A stretch of DNA of 64,000 bases from assembly GCA_002480495.1 (NCBI GenBank), contig DLCG01000021.1, positions 473-64,472 of the forward strand, given 5' to 3'. The first letter of the stretch is position 1. Each line of letters begins with the position of its first letter. A program made the position numbers and the translations under genes. Shown here one piece after another: positions 33,876-42,874 of the stretch. Below the pieces are notes generated by a model. It saw nothing but the letters and a program-made list of their open reading frames with translations, had not been told where the DNA came from and searched no databases. Source of the stretch: Rhodobiaceae bacterium UBA7804. GTDB taxonomy: Bacteria > Pseudomonadota > Alphaproteobacteria > Parvibaculales > Parvibaculaceae.

Positions 33876-35035
33876 TGGAACAGGTGCGCCCGCGTCACGT
33901 CATGCTCGTCGCGGGGGAAACCTCCGGTGATGCTCTTGGCGGCGAGCTGATGGCCGCCATGAAGAACATTGCCGACTTCCCGATTGTCTTCTCCGGCGTC
34001 GGCGGCGAAGCGATGGAGAAGCAAGGGCTGTCGTCGATTTTTCCCATGACGGATATCGCCGTGATGGGACCGCGCGAGATCATTCCTCGTCTGCCTCTCA
34101 TTTTTCGCCGGATATGGCAAACGGTGCGTCATGCGACTGAGGTCCGCCCCGATATCGTGGTCGTGATCGATAGTCCGGAATTCACCCATATGGTGGCGAA
34201 GCGTATCGCGCGGCGAACTCCTGAAGTTCCTATCGTGGACTATGTGCTGCCCAGCGTCTGGGCGTGGCGGCAGGGACGCGCCAGGGCCATGAGAAAATAC
34301 ATACGCCGCGTGCTGGCGCTCCTGCCTTTCGAACCCGCCTTTCTGCGTAGCGTGGGGGTCGATTGCGTTTATGTCGGACATCCGGCCATTCACCGAGTGC
34401 CGGAAAAGGGCGCGGGTGACCGTTTTCGTCAGGCACATGGGATTGATGGAACCCAGCCGCTTCTACTCGTTCTGCCGGGAAGTCGGGTAAATGAAGTGAA
34501 GCATCTGTTGCCGATTTTTGGCGAGGCTGTCCGGAAGTTGGCAGGGGAAGTGCCGGACTTGCGCGTCGTGCTGCCGACGGTCCCCCACGTGAGACAGTTG
34601 GTTGAGCAGGCAATCGCCGACTGGCCCGTAGATGTGATCCTGGTGCAGGACGAAATGGAAAAACGGGCGGCCTTCGGTGCAGCGACGGCGGCGCTTGCCG
34701 CCTCGGGCACCGTGGCGCTGGAACTCGGCCTCGCACGCGTTCCCATGGTCATAGCCTATCGCGCGGAGGCTTTGGTTGGATGGTTCGCGCTCAGTGTCTT
34801 GAAGATCCCATCAGTCGTTCTTGTGAACCTCATACTCGACAGGCCCTCCGTGCGGGAATACCTCCAGAGTCGCTGTACAGCGGAAGACCTCGCCGAAGGA
34901 TTGCAGGTGCTTTTGAAGGAGACTGCCGAGAGGCGCCGTGCGCTTGCCGATCTTGACGAACTTCGTGCACGAATGGATGTGGATGGGGAACAGCCCAGCT
35001 ACCGGGCTGCAAAGGCGGTCCTGGAGCTTCTCTGA
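33875..35035 (+). CDS. lpxB: Lipid-A-disaccharide synthase
   Basis: LpxB joins lipid X and UDP-2,3-diacylglucosamine to make the lipid A disaccharide. The 386-residue GT19 glycosyltransferase shows VAGETSGDALGGELM, IDSPEFTHMVAKR, YVLPSVWAWRQGRA, LPGSRVNEVKHLLP and SGTVALELGLARVPMV. The frame includes a TTG at 33872, but ATG 33875, overlapping the lpxI stop, is the natural start. A strong terminator follows at 35048, ending the long envelope operon that began at rpsB. Confidence 0.97.
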   Translation: MEQVRPRHVMLVAGETSGDALGGELMAAMKNIADFPIVFSGVGGEAMEKQGLSSIFPMTDIAVMGPREIIPRLPLIFRRIWQTVRHATEVRPDIVVVIDSPEFTHMVAKRIARRTPEVPIVDYVLPSVWAWRQGRARAMRKYIRRVLALLPFEPAFLRSVGVDCVYVGHPAIHRVPEKGAGDRFRQAHGIDGTQPLLLVLPGSRVNEVKHLLPIFGEAVRKLAGEVPDLRVVLPTVPHVRQLVEQAIADWPVDVILVQDEMEKRAAFGAATAALAASGTVALELGLARVPMVIAYRAEALVGWFALSVLKIPSVVLVNLILDRPSVREYLQSRCTAEDLAEGLQVLLKETAERRRALADLDELRARMDVDGEQPSYRAAKAVLELL

Positions 35036-35047
35036 AGGGCAATAAAA

Positions 35048-35081
35048 AGGGCGCTCCTGTGGGAGCGCCCTCTGATTTTTT
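35048..35081. terminator. Bidirectional terminator between convergent lpxB and gltA
   Basis: AGGGCGCTCC (35048-35057) pairs with GGAGCGCCCT (35062-35071) and a run of six T (35076-35081) follows on the plus strand. The minus strand has a TTTTTATT tail, so it likely also ends gltA. Confidence 0.88.
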
Positions 35082-35095
35082 GCGTTCGCGGAGAG

Positions 35096-36412
35096 TTATT
35101 TCCGCTTGCCGATGTCGACATAATCGCGCCGCGCGGCGCCGGTGTAGAGCTGACGAGGACGGCCGATGCGCTGGCCCGGATCTTCGATCATCTCGTTCCA
35201 CTGCGCGACCCAGCCGACCGTGCGCGCGAGAGCGAAGAGAACCGTGAACATGGTGGTCGGGAAACCCATCGCCTTGAGCGTGATGCCCGAATAGAAGTCG
35301 ATGTTCGGGTAGAGCTTCTTTTCGATGAAGTATTCGTCGTTGAGAGCGATCTTTTCGAGTTCCAGGGCAACATCCAGAAGCGGATCGTCCTTGATGCCCA
35401 GAACCTTGAGAACCTCATGGCAAGTCTGCTGCATCACCCGCGCGCGGGGATCGTAGTTTTTGTAGACGCGGTGTCCGAAGCCCATCAGGCGGAAGGGATC
35501 GTTCTTGTCCTTCGCGCGCTTGATGAATTCCGGAATGCGGTCGACCGTCCCGATTTCCTGAAGCATGTTGAGTGCCGCTTCGTTCGCGCCGCCGTGGGCA
35601 GGCCCCCAGAGACATGCGATACCGGCGGCGATACAGGCAAAGGGATTTGCGCCCGATGAACCCGCGAGGCGGACCGTCGACGTCGATGCGTTCTGCTCAT
35701 GATCGGCGTGAAGAATGAAGATACGATCCATGGCACGGGCAAGGATCGGATCGACCTTGTATTCCTCCGCAGGAACGGAGAAGCACATGTGCAGGAAGTT
35801 CTCGGCGTAGTCGAGGCTGTTCTTGGGATAGACCACAGGCTGACCGACCGAATACTTGTATGCCATGGCGGCGATAGTCGGAATCTTCGCGATCAGGCGG
35901 CGGCTCGCGATCATGCGCTGAAGCGGATCGTTGATGTCCGTCGAGTCGTGATAGAAGGCGGAAAGAGCTCCGACCATACCGCACATGATCGCCATTGGAT
36001 GCGCATCGCGACGGAAGCCGCGAAGGAAGAACTGCATCTGCTCATGCACCATTGTGTGCATGGTTATGGCGCGTTCGAACTCGCGATACTCTTCGGAAGT
36101 CGGAAGTTCTCCATTGAGCAGCAGATAGCATGTTTCGATGAAGTTGCCATTCTCCGCAAGCTGATCGATCGGATAGCCCCGATAGAGCAGGGTGCCTTCC
36201 TCGCCATCGATATAGGTAATATCGGACTCGCAGCTTGCCGTGGACGTGAAGCCCGGATCGTAGGTGAAGACGCCGCTCTTGCCGTAGAGGGCAGAGATGT
36301 CGACAACACTGGGTCCGAGAGAGCCGCCATAGACCGGCAACTCGTAGGATTTTCCATCCACCGTAAGGGTCGCGTTCGACTTCGCGCCGGCTTTGGTTCC
36401 GTATTCTGTCAT
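35096..36412 (-). CDS. gltA: Citrate synthase
   Basis: Citrate synthase condenses oxaloacetate and acetyl-CoA at the entry to the TCA cycle. The 438-residue protein is the large gram-negative type. Motifs include GYPIDQLAENG, a substrate-binding histidine region LHADHEQNASTSTVR, the catalytic GPAHGGANEAAL and GFGHRVYKNYDPRA. ATG 36412 begins MTEYGTKAGAKS. It is convergent with lpxB and downstream of gltX on the minus strand, a common alphaproteobacterial order. Confidence 0.98.
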   Translation of the reverse strand: MTEYGTKAGAKSNATLTVDGKSYELPVYGGSLGPSVVDISALYGKSGVFTYDPGFTSTASCESDITYIDGEEGTLLYRGYPIDQLAENGNFIETCYLLLNGELPTSEEYREFERAITMHTMVHEQMQFFLRGFRRDAHPMAIMCGMVGALSAFYHDSTDINDPLQRMIASRRLIAKIPTIAAMAYKYSVGQPVVYPKNSLDYAENFLHMCFSVPAEEYKVDPILARAMDRIFILHADHEQNASTSTVRLAGSSGANPFACIAAGIACLWGPAHGGANEAALNMLQEIGTVDRIPEFIKRAKDKNDPFRLMGFGHRVYKNYDPRARVMQQTCHEVLKVLGIKDDPLLDVALELEKIALNDEYFIEKKLYPNIDFYSGITLKAMGFPTTMFTVLFALARTVGWVAQWNEMIEDPGQRIGRPRQLYTGAARRDYVDIGKRK

Positions 36413-36520
36413 GCCTGCCTACCTGTCCTGTTTGGCTGGCCGGTGAGCCGCTGGCGAGCGGCAAAGCCGGGCAGTTTCGTTAAACATCATTATTTTGCGG
36501 CACTTCCGGCACACGGCCCG

Positions 36521-37933
36521 TCATGCAGCCTGATCCTTTATCCGTCCAAGCGTTTCTTCACGTCCCAGCGTTGCCAGAACGTCGAAAATGGGAGGAGATA
36601 CCGTACTGCCTGTCACGGCGGCACGCAGTGGCTGCGCGACCTTGCCGAGTTTCAGGTTTTCTTCCTCTGCGAAAGCACGAACGGTCGCTTCGATGTCCTC
36701 AAGCGCCCAGTCGTGGCGTTCTTCGAGGCGTTGCGCGAGACGGGTCAGAAGCGCCCGTGTTTCTCCGGTCAAAAGCTGATTTGCTTTCTCATCGCAGGTC
36801 AGCGGCCGGCGAGCCAGAAGAAATGCGGCGCCACGGCCGAGCTCCACAAGTGTTTTGGCGCGCTCTTTAAGGCCAGGCATGAGCGCGAGCAACTTGGCCC
36901 GGAATGTTTCGTCCGTATGCCAGCCTTCCAGCCGAGTCATCAGTGCGATCGTGTCGTCCACGAGACGCTCGTTGTCCGTTTCGCGAATATAGTGCCCATT
37001 GAGATTTTCGAGCTTTGCGAAATCGAAACGCGCGGGTGATCTGCCAATACTTTCGAGGTTGAACCACTCGATGGCCTGTTCGGTCGAGAAAATTTCGTCG
37101 TCCCCGTGGCTCCATCCGAGACGCACAAGATAGTTGCGCATGGCTTCAGGCAGATAGCCCATGTCGCGATAGGCCTCGGCACCGAGCGCGCCATGTCGTT
37201 TCGAGAGTTTTGCGCCGTCTGGCCCGTGAATGAGCGGAACATGCGCGAATTCGGGGATGTCCCATCCCAGAGCGGCATAAATCTGACTCTGGCGCCCGGC
37301 ATTCGTCAGATGATCGTCGCCTCGAATGATGTGGGTTATCCCCATGTCGTGATCGTCCACAACAACCGAAAGATTGTAGGTCGGTGTGCCGTCACTTCGC
37401 AGGATGATGAGATCGTCGAGTTGCTCGTTAGGAAAACGGACATCGCCCATCACGTGATCTCGAACAACGGTCTCGCCCTCATCGGGCGAACGGAAGCGCA
37501 CGACAGGTTTTATCCCGGGAGGAGCCTTGGAGGGATCGCGATCGCGCCAGCGGCCGTCATAGCGAACCGGTCGTCCCTCGGCGCGGGCCTTTTCACGCAT
37601 TTCCTCAAGTTCAGCCTGACTCGCATAGCAGTGATAGGCGTTGCCGCTTTGCAGGAGCTGATGGGCGACTTCTACGTGACGGGCCGCGCGGGAAGCCTGA
37701 TAGATCGGATCCTCGTCCCACTCGAGGCCGAGCCACTTCAGCCCCTCGAAGATCGCAGCTATGGCGCTCTGGGTGGAGCGCTCTCTGTCGGTGTCCTCGA
37801 TACGAAGGAGGAAGCGCCCCCCGTGATGGCGGGCGAAAAGCCAGTTGAACAGCGCCGTCCGTGCCCCGCCGATATGCAGGTAGCCGGTGGGGGACGGTGC
37901 GAAACGAGTGATAATTGTCTTGTGTTCCGTCAT
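36521..37933 (-). CDS. gltX: Glutamyl-tRNA synthetase
   Basis: This class I synthetase charges tRNA-Glu (and often tRNA-Gln in alphaproteobacteria). The HIGH motif is in APSPTGYLHIGGARTAL and the KMSKS equivalent is GAKLSKRHG, with the anticodon-binding helical domain after it. The frame starts at 37993, but ATG 37933 (MTEHKTIITRFAPSPTG) after GGAGATC is the family start, giving 470 residues. Many alphaproteobacteria have two gltX copies and this window shows one. The gap to comEC carries a TTGATC/GATCAA inverted repeat near 37997-38020. Confidence 0.96.
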   Translation of the reverse strand: MTEHKTIITRFAPSPTGYLHIGGARTALFNWLFARHHGGRFLLRIEDTDRERSTQSAIAAIFEGLKWLGLEWDEDPIYQASRAARHVEVAHQLLQSGNAYHCYASQAELEEMREKARAEGRPVRYDGRWRDRDPSKAPPGIKPVVRFRSPDEGETVVRDHVMGDVRFPNEQLDDLIILRSDGTPTYNLSVVVDDHDMGITHIIRGDDHLTNAGRQSQIYAALGWDIPEFAHVPLIHGPDGAKLSKRHGALGAEAYRDMGYLPEAMRNYLVRLGWSHGDDEIFSTEQAIEWFNLESIGRSPARFDFAKLENLNGHYIRETDNERLVDDTIALMTRLEGWHTDETFRAKLLALMPGLKERAKTLVELGRGAAFLLARRPLTCDEKANQLLTGETRALLTRLAQRLEERHDWALEDIEATVRAFAEEENLKLGKVAQPLRAAVTGSTVSPPIFDVLATLGREETLGRIKDQAA

Positions 37934-38151
37934 GATCTCCTGCGATCCGGCTCCGCAGCCGCGCGGGTAGGCAATTCGAATGAATGTTGGCAAGCTTTGA
38001 TCCAGATTATGGCGATCAAGCCTAGTGGATCAGCTGCGGGGCAGGGATTTCTAGCACATTGCGGCAACGCAGCGTAAGCCCGAAATGTTGGCCGCCAGGG
38101 TCTCGAAAAACTGTTTGATGTATTGGGGTTAGCGGGAAGTCCTGAGGGGTT

Positions 38152-40341
38152 TTGACGGCTCCGGCAATCCGGGTAGGGGACGGCGTGACGATTGCGGGAG
38201 ATCGAGGCCATCGGTCGGCGGCAGGGAGATGGGCGGCGGGGCTGGGCGAGGCCGCGCCGGTCGGCATTCTATGGATTCGGCGTGCCTACACTGCCGACAG
38301 CGACCGCCTGTTCCTCTGGATACCTGTGCTTTTGGGGGGCGGCGTAGCGGCCTATTTCGGCCTTCCCTTTGAGCCGCCTGTGTGGAGTGCAGTGGCGCTG
38401 TTACTACCGGTCGCATGGAGCGCGTGGGTTCTAAGACAAAGGCCGTTATTGGCTCCGCTCTCAGTGATGATCCTTTGCGTGGTGACGGGTTTTGGGGCGG
38501 CCGTTCTTCGGTCGTACATGGTGGCCGCCCCAGTACTCGAGAGGCCTATGGGCGGGGTCCTTGTGGCACGAGTCGTTTCGGTCGAGACGACTGAAACCGG
38601 CTCGCTATCCGCCGTTCTCGAGCCCAGTTCGTTTGGATATCTCGCCCAGTCGGCGCTTCCAGCCAGAGTGAGGCTCAATATCCGATTACGCGAAGCGGTG
38701 CTGAGGCCGGGAGCGGTGGTTTCCCTCCGGGCACGGCTCATGCCTCCCCCGGAGCCAGTGCTGCCCTATGGATTCGATTTTGCCAGGCACGCTTGGTTCT
38801 CCTCCCTGGGGGCAGTGGGTTTCGCCTATACGGCCCCAGAAGAAATTTCTCCGCCATCGGGCTTCGGTCAACGTCTTGCCCTGCTGCGGATGACGATAGG
38901 AGACCGCATACGCTCGAGCATCGGTGGGACCGCAGGGGCAGTCGCGGCCGCCCTGATCACGGGTGAAAGGGCCAGCATTCCCGACGGCATATCCGCCGAC
39001 CTGAGGGCCGCTGGCATCTATCATGTGCTCTCCATTTCAGGTCTTCACATGGTGCTCTTTGCGGGCTCGCTTTTCTGGGTCGTTCGCGCAGCGCTCGTGC
39101 TGATACCGGGACTGGCGTTGAGATACCCCGTAAAGAAGTGGGCCGCGCTTATCGCGATATTCGGTGCAACATTCTACCTGACGATTTCGGGCGCTGCGGT
39201 CGCCACGCAGCGCGCCTGGATCATGATCTGTCTGATGTTCCTTGCCATTCTGCTCGACCGTCCAGCGCTCAGTATGAGGAACGTCATGCTCGCCGCGACC
39301 GTCATCTTGCTGTGGCGTCCGGAGAGCCTGATCGGGGCAAGTTTCCAGATGTCTTTTGCCGCGGTTATTGCACTCATCGCATTCTACGAAAGCGAGCCCG
39401 TAAGAAACTGGACATTGAGACCCCGCAGTTCAGGCTTCGAAGCCATCATTTCCCGCTCTTTCACCTACATTCTGGGCATCGCCCTGACCAGCATCGTTGC
39501 GGGCACGGCGACAGGCGTAATCGCCGCCTTCCATTTCAATCGGATCGCCGTTTACGGGCTTGCCGGTAACATGGCCGCCATGCCGCTCGTCGGTATCGTC
39601 GTCATGCCGATGGCTTTGCTCTCGCTTCTACTCATGCCTTTCGGACTCGACGGCCCGGCTTTGTGGGCCATGGGGCAGGGTGTCGACGGTATGCTTGCGA
39701 TCGCCCATGAGGTCGCCGCTTGGCGAGGTGCTGACAGAATGGTTCCTGCCGCGCCCATGTCTGCCTTGGTGCTGGCAGTCTTCGGCTCCTTGTGGCTGAC
39801 ACTCTGGCGTGCGAACTGGCGATATGCCGGCATTCTGCCGATCGCTGCCGGACTGATGCTGTGGGGCAGCGGGCCGAAGCCCGACATATTGATAGACCGG
39901 GATGCGGCGCTCTTCGCGGTACGCCAGTCAGACGATGAAATCGTGCTTACATCGTCTCGTCCCTCATACACTGCGGAGCAATGGCTGAGATATGAGGGGG
40001 ACGGAAGAACAGCGCGAGACGCGGCGCGTTCTCCCTCAATGAAGTGCGACACGCGCGGATGTGTCTATCGCGAGGAAGGGCGTCCCGTCATCACTTTCCC
40101 GGAAACACTGGGCGCGGTCGTCGAGGATTGCGAACGGGCCGACATCCTCATCGCATCGGTGCCGGTTCCGCGAGGAATTCGCGACGGATGCGCGGCGGAG
40201 TTGTTGCTTGACTATTTCTATTTCTGGCGAAATGGCGCGACCATACTCACATTATCGACGGACGGTTCGGTGCAGATACTGACCGCCCGGGAGGTGAGGG
40301 GAAACCGGCCCTGGGTACAGAGAAAACGGACGGATCAGTAA
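38152..40341 (+). CDS. comEC: ComEC/Rec2 family DNA-uptake-type membrane protein
   Basis: ComEC forms the inner-membrane channel for single-stranded DNA in natural transformation. The protein of up to 729 residues has an N-terminal DUF4131-like part with membrane helices and an OB-like region, and the competence domain (GIYHVLSISGLHMVLFAG, then SGAAVATQRAWIM) with many helices. The C-terminal 140 residues look like a reduced metallo-beta-lactamase-like tail without an HxHxDH motif. The start is uncertain: TTG 38152 has GAGGGG very close, and GTG 38185 has AGGGGA at a better distance. It runs tail-to-tail with lexA, overlapping by seven bases. Confidence 0.9.
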   Translation: MTAPAIRVGDGVTIAGDRGHRSAAGRWAAGLGEAAPVGILWIRRAYTADSDRLFLWIPVLLGGGVAAYFGLPFEPPVWSAVALLLPVAWSAWVLRQRPLLAPLSVMILCVVTGFGAAVLRSYMVAAPVLERPMGGVLVARVVSVETTETGSLSAVLEPSSFGYLAQSALPARVRLNIRLREAVLRPGAVVSLRARLMPPPEPVLPYGFDFARHAWFSSLGAVGFAYTAPEEISPPSGFGQRLALLRMTIGDRIRSSIGGTAGAVAAALITGERASIPDGISADLRAAGIYHVLSISGLHMVLFAGSLFWVVRAALVLIPGLALRYPVKKWAALIAIFGATFYLTISGAAVATQRAWIMICLMFLAILLDRPALSMRNVMLAATVILLWRPESLIGASFQMSFAAVIALIAFYESEPVRNWTLRPRSSGFEAIISRSFTYILGIALTSIVAGTATGVIAAFHFNRIAVYGLAGNMAAMPLVGIVVMPMALLSLLLMPFGLDGPALWAMGQGVDGMLAIAHEVAAWRGADRMVPAAPMSALVLAVFGSLWLTLWRANWRYAGILPIAAGLMLWGSGPKPDILIDRDAALFAVRQSDDEIVLTSSRPSYTAEQWLRYEGDGRTARDAARSPSMKCDTRGCVYREEGRPVITFPETLGAVVEDCERADILIASVPVPRGIRDGCAAELLLDYFYFWRNGATILTLSTDGSVQILTAREVRGNRPWVQRKRTDQ

Positions 40342-41048
40342 CGGCGCAGGAGCCCGACCAGCTTGCCCTGAACCTTGACACGGTCCGGACCGAAGATGCG
40401 GGTTTCGTAAGCCGGATTTGCGGCCTCCAGCGCGATCGAGTCGCCCTTTTTGCGGAGCCGCTTCAGCGTCGCTTCATAGCCGTCGACGAGAGCAACGACG
40501 ATATCTCCGCTGTTAGCCGTGTCGCAGCGCTGGATGAGTACGGTGTCGCCATCGAGTATGCCCGCCTCGATCATCGAGTCGCCCTTTACCTCAAGCGCAT
40601 AATGCTCGCCTGAGCCGAGCAGGCTGAGCGGTACGCTTACCTGATGGCTTTCTTCCTGAAGGGCTTCGATGGGCGTTCCCGCAGCAATGCGTCCCATGAC
40701 GGACAGAGTCATGGTGTCGCCTGTCTCGCGCGCGGGGGCGAGGTCTCTGCTTGCTGGTCTCGCCTGGGCGCCACCTTCGATGACGCTGGGCGAGAAGCCC
40801 TTGCCCCGGGAAATGGCGAGGCTTGGCGAAGCTGCTTCGGGGAGCTTGAGAATTTCGAGAGCGCGGGCCCGGTGGGGCAGGCGGCGGATGAAACCACGTT
40901 CTTCAAGGGCCGTAATAAGCCGGTGAATACCGGATTTGGAGCGGAGGTCGAGGGCCTCCTTCATCTCGTCGAAGCTCGGAGAAACGCCGCCTTCCTTGAT
41001 ACGCTCGTTGATGAACATCAGCAGTTCATGTTGCTTGCGCGTCAGCAT
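40335..41048 (-). CDS. lexA: SOS repressor LexA
   Basis: LexA represses DNA-damage genes and self-cleaves when RecA is activated. The 237-residue protein has the N-terminal winged helix-turn-helix (MLTRKQHELLMFINERIKEG to about residue 65) and the S24 peptidase domain. The cleavage site is Ala123-Gly124, the nucleophile Ser158 in GDSM and the base Lys196. The open frame extends to 41102, but ATG 41048 begins the family sequence. An exact operator lies in its promoter, implying autoregulation, and the same operator precedes the microgene at 16047. Confidence 0.97.
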   Translation of the reverse strand: MLTRKQHELLMFINERIKEGGVSPSFDEMKEALDLRSKSGIHRLITALEERGFIRRLPHRARALEILKLPEAASPSLAISRGKGFSPSVIEGGAQARPASRDLAPARETGDTMTLSVMGRIAAGTPIEALQEESHQVSVPLSLLGSGEHYALEVKGDSMIEAGILDGDTVLIQRCDTANSGDIVVALVDGYEATLKRLRKKGDSIALEAANPAYETRIFGPDRVKVQGKLVGLLRRY

Positions 41049-41116
41049 AGGCCCTTGCCCCTCCGTCTGCTTCGGGGCCTTTCGACCCTCGGAACAAAAC
41101 AAAAACGTTCGCAGCT

Positions 41117-41146
41117 GTTCTAGTTTAGTTCTCCTGCATGTGTCAA
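41117..41146 (-). promoter_or_regulatory. lexA promoter with LexA operator
   Basis: On the minus strand TTGACA (41146-41141) and TAGAAC (41122-41117) are separated by 18 bases. The exact operator GAAC-N7-GAAC (GTTC-N7-GTTC on the plus strand, 41117-41131) covers the -10 and spacer. A further GTTC half-site at 41107-41110 is spaced by six bases, one short of consensus. Confidence 0.85.
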
Positions 41147-41163
41147 GCGCAATTGTGGATAAG

Positions 41164-42375
41164 TCAGAGGCGCAGCGGCAGAACGCTCACAATACCGCCC
41201 GCCTGGACTGCTTCGGCCCCCGGCGCGCGGATGATGAGGCATCCGGCATCTGCAAGGACGGAAAGCATTGAGCTGTCCTGGATATCGAAAGGGGTTGCGA
41301 CGGGGAGTTCGCCTGGAACGTGATCGAACCCGGCGCGGACATAGTCTTCGCGCCCGTCATTGGCCGGCATGTCGCGACCGAGCCTCGCAACCGTCGTATG
41401 CAGCGCGCTGTCTCCGCCTTGCATGCGACGGATTGCAGGTTGCAGAAAGAGCGTACCGCAGACGAGAGCCGAGACAGGATTCCCGGGAAGGCCGAGCATG
41501 GGTATGTCGCCCAGCGCGCCATACATCAGCGGTTTTCCCGGCCGCATCGCAATCTTCCAGAAATCGATCTCGAGACCGAGCGGCGCGAGTGCTTCCTGCA
41601 CGAGATCGTGATCGCCGACGGAAGCGCCGCCAAGCGTCACCAGCATGTCGGCATCTCTAGCACGTTCCGCGGCTTCTCGAATGGCGCCAACTCGGTCGGG
41701 TGCGATGCCAAGATCAAGCGGTATGCCGCCCGCTTCGAGGATGAGGGCAGCGATCCCGTCATTATTGGCGGAGATGATCTGGTTCGGACCGGGTTCCGTT
41801 CCCGGCGGCACGAGTTCATCGCCCGTCGAGAAGAAGGCGATGACGGGACGCTTGTGAACGCTGAGCGTCGCGAGGTTCATGGCGGCGGCGAAAGCGATAT
41901 CTGCGGGAGTGAGCTTTCGGCCTGCAGGCATTCCGGCATCGCCGGTGCGGAAGTCCAGCCCGCATGCGCGTACATGCCGTCCGGGTTTCGACGCCTCGTT
42001 GACGACGACTTTGTCGCCGTCGCGCTCGGTGTCTTCCTGAATGACGATAGTATCGGCCCCGCGCGGAAGCGCCGCACCGGTGAAGATGCGAACGGCCTCG
42101 CCCTTGTTTAGTTGTTCGGAGTAGAAACCGCCCGCAGGCGCTTCGCCGACCAGCTTGAGGGTTGCGGGAACGGAGGCCACGTCTTCGGCGCGCACCGCAT
42201 ATCCATCCATCGCCGACAGATCGGCCGGCGGCTGCGTACGTCGCGCGATGGCTTCTTCCGCGAGCACGCGGCCAAGAGCTTCAGCCAGGGGAACATGCTC
42301 GACAGGTGTCGTATGCAGCGTGGCGAGAATGCGCGCGCGTGCTTCATCGACAGGAAGAAGAGGTTGTTTCGACAT
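41164..42375 (-). CDS. moeA: Molybdopterin molybdenumtransferase MoeA
   Basis: MoeA inserts molybdate into adenylated molybdopterin to finish the molybdenum cofactor. The 403-residue protein has four recognisable parts, with LSAMDGYAV, IFTGAALPRGADTIVIQED, FFSTGDELVPPG, LVTLGGASVGDHDLVQ and LGLPGNPVSALV. ATG 42375 is three bases downstream of the moaC stop, so the two are co-transcribed. Its end is just before the lexA promoter. Confidence 0.96.
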   Translation of the reverse strand: MSKQPLLPVDEARARILATLHTTPVEHVPLAEALGRVLAEEAIARRTQPPADLSAMDGYAVRAEDVASVPATLKLVGEAPAGGFYSEQLNKGEAVRIFTGAALPRGADTIVIQEDTERDGDKVVVNEASKPGRHVRACGLDFRTGDAGMPAGRKLTPADIAFAAAMNLATLSVHKRPVIAFFSTGDELVPPGTEPGPNQIISANNDGIAALILEAGGIPLDLGIAPDRVGAIREAAERARDADMLVTLGGASVGDHDLVQEALAPLGLEIDFWKIAMRPGKPLMYGALGDIPMLGLPGNPVSALVCGTLFLQPAIRRMQGGDSALHTTVARLGRDMPANDGREDYVRAGFDHVPGELPVATPFDIQDSSMLSVLADAGCLIIRAPGAEAVQAGGIVSVLPLRL

Positions 42376-42378
42376 CTC

Positions 42379-42861
42379 CTACTTCGCCTTGTAGTCGCCC
42401 GACTTGCCACCCGACTTCCGTGTAAGGCGGATATCGCCGATTACCATTCCACGGTCGACGGCTTTGGCCATGTCGTAAAGCGTAAGACAGGCGACGCTGA
42501 CTGCCGCAAGCGCTTCCATCTCGACGCCGGTCTGACCCGACACTTTTACGGTCGCCTCGACATCGACGGCATTCGATTTCCTGTCGGGGCGAAGTTCAAC
42601 TTCAACCTTGGAAATGGCGAGAGGATGGCAGAGCGGAACGAGATCGGATGTTTTCTTGGCCGCCATGATCCCCGCAAGGCGCGCGACTTCGAGCGCGTTT
42701 CCTTTCTTGAGGCCGTCATCCAGAATGAGTTTCAGCGTCGCCGCTTTCATCTTGACGCGGCCCTTTGCCGTCGCGCTGCGCGAAGTGACGGGCTTCTCCG
42801 ACACGTCCACCATGCGGGCCGCGCCTTTATCGTCGAGATGCGTCAGTTTCTTTCCGGCCAA
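42379..42861 (-). CDS. moaC: Cyclic pyranopterin monophosphate synthase accessory protein MoaC
   Basis: MoaC makes cyclic pyranopterin monophosphate with MoaA in molybdenum cofactor synthesis. The product of about 160 residues has KLTHLDDKGAARMVDVSEK at the start, KTSDLVPLCHPLAISKV with the active-site histidine, and GVEMEALAAVSVACLTLYDM. No in-frame ATG fits; TTG 42861 with GAGAGG upstream gives the right N-terminus, and the open frame further upstream overlaps kdsA. It is 13 bases after kdsA. Confidence 0.93.
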   Translation of the reverse strand: MAGKKLTHLDDKGAARMVDVSEKPVTSRSATAKGRVKMKAATLKLILDDGLKKGNALEVARLAGIMAAKKTSDLVPLCHPLAISKVEVELRPDRKSNAVDVEATVKVSGQTGVEMEALAAVSVACLTLYDMAKAVDRGMVIGDIRLTRKSGGKSGDYKAK

Positions 42862-42874
42862 GGATTCATGCCTC

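Noticed and set aside
35699..37039. 446-codon plus-strand frame over gltA and gltX
   Set aside because: It is antisense to two unambiguous housekeeping genes and has no family resemblance.
37997..38020. FNR-type site in the gltX-comEC gap
   Set aside because: The arms TTGATC and GATCAA are about 12 bases apart, whereas an FNR box has a four-base gap. It is only a loose inverted repeat.
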